In this document: positions 5,363 to 5,489 of the stretch, piece after piece
How positions within the stretch are numbered: position 1 is the first letter of the stretch
Layout: every line of letters starts with the position of its first letter
From: UBA9715 sp045614225
GTDB lineage: Bacteria > Actinomycetota > Coriobacteriia > Coriobacteriales > Eggerthellaceae
Reading direction: 5' to 3'
Assembly: GCA_045614225.1 (NCBI GenBank)
Contig: JAZLCO010000055.1
Coordinates: 1 to 5,489 of the forward strand
DNA: 5,489 nt
Position numbers and translations under genes: made by a program
The notes under the pieces: generated by a model
Seen by the model: the letters and a program-made list of their open reading frames with translations, nothing else
Databases searched by the model: none
What the model was told of the DNA's origin: nothing

Positions 5363-5489
5363 TGTCGTCTTGTAGCCCACGGCCATCACGCCCCACTTCA
5401 CCGGCCCGCCGCAAACCCGCCCCCAACCCCCGCTTTTTGCGCACCGAAAAAAAATACCGCTGCAAAAGAGGGGGGGGGGGGCGGCGCTC
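5363..5489. other. Non-coding, low-complexity end of window with C-tracts, A8 and G12
   Basis: No gene is supported from 5247 to the right edge. C-tracts at 5405-5407, 5416-5418, 5420-5424 and 5427-5431 could form a G-quadruplex on the minus strand (loops of 2, 1 and 8 bases). An A8 run lies at 5447-5454 and a G12 run at 5470-5481. The homopolymers may be real slippage sites or assembly noise near a contig end. Confidence 0.6.

Noticed and set aside
5247..5465. N-terminal extension of the Fic protein to 5465
   Set aside because: The added residues are Arg/Gly-rich and encoded by a hairpin repeat and C-tracts; ATG 5246 has a ribosome site and a -10 element just upstream.

Overview
The window is high-GC bacterial DNA. 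It carries a DMSO-reductase-family molybdopterin enzyme divergent from a LysR-type regulator, followed by a block of accessory genes (SPL-like radical SAM protein, HipBA, Fic). The gene content and the style of the molybdoenzyme N-terminus suggest a gut actinobacterium of the Coriobacteriia (Eggerthella/Gordonibacter type). This placement is inference from gene flavour; there is no rRNA or other phylogenetic marker here.

Left part (1-1715). A molybdopterin oxidoreductase runs off the left edge on the minus strand; only its first 189 codons are present. It is transcribed divergently from a full-length LysR-type regulator (801-1715, +). The 232-bp gap between them holds an iterated TCGCRAT motif, a TTGCA-N10-TGCAA inverted repeat and a probable extended -10 promoter for the regulator. 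This is the classical layout of a LysR protein controlling its divergent neighbour, so the regulator probably senses the substrate of the enzyme.

Middle part (1722-4276). One minus-strand transcription unit reads hipB (4207-3908), hipA (3908-2679), then an SPL/COG1533-like radical SAM gene (2654-1746). hipB and hipA share one base in TGATG, and the radical SAM gene follows hipA after 24 bp. Transcription should start at a strong sigma70-type promoter (TTGATA, 17 bp, TATAAA with extended TG) in a 66-bp island of about 18% GC. That promoter is framed by a perfect 17-bp inverted repeat that is probably the HipB operator. HipA has all the kinase residues that can be checked, so the toxin looks intact.

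Right part (4301-5489). A Fic-domain protein (5246-4368, -) carries an antitoxin-like N-terminal region fused to the Fic core. Upstream of it are about 240 bp without a convincing gene, holding a hairpin, a C-rich tract with G-quadruplex potential on the minus strand, an A8 run and a G12 run.

Three copies of one short hairpin-forming repeat (core GACAAACC...TTGT) sit at the three boundaries: LysR/radical SAM, hipB/fic and upstream of fic. They bracket both the hipBA-radical SAM unit and the fic gene. The two most unusual points are the radical SAM gene placed in a hipBA operon and these repeats delimiting two neighbouring protein-modifying toxin modules.
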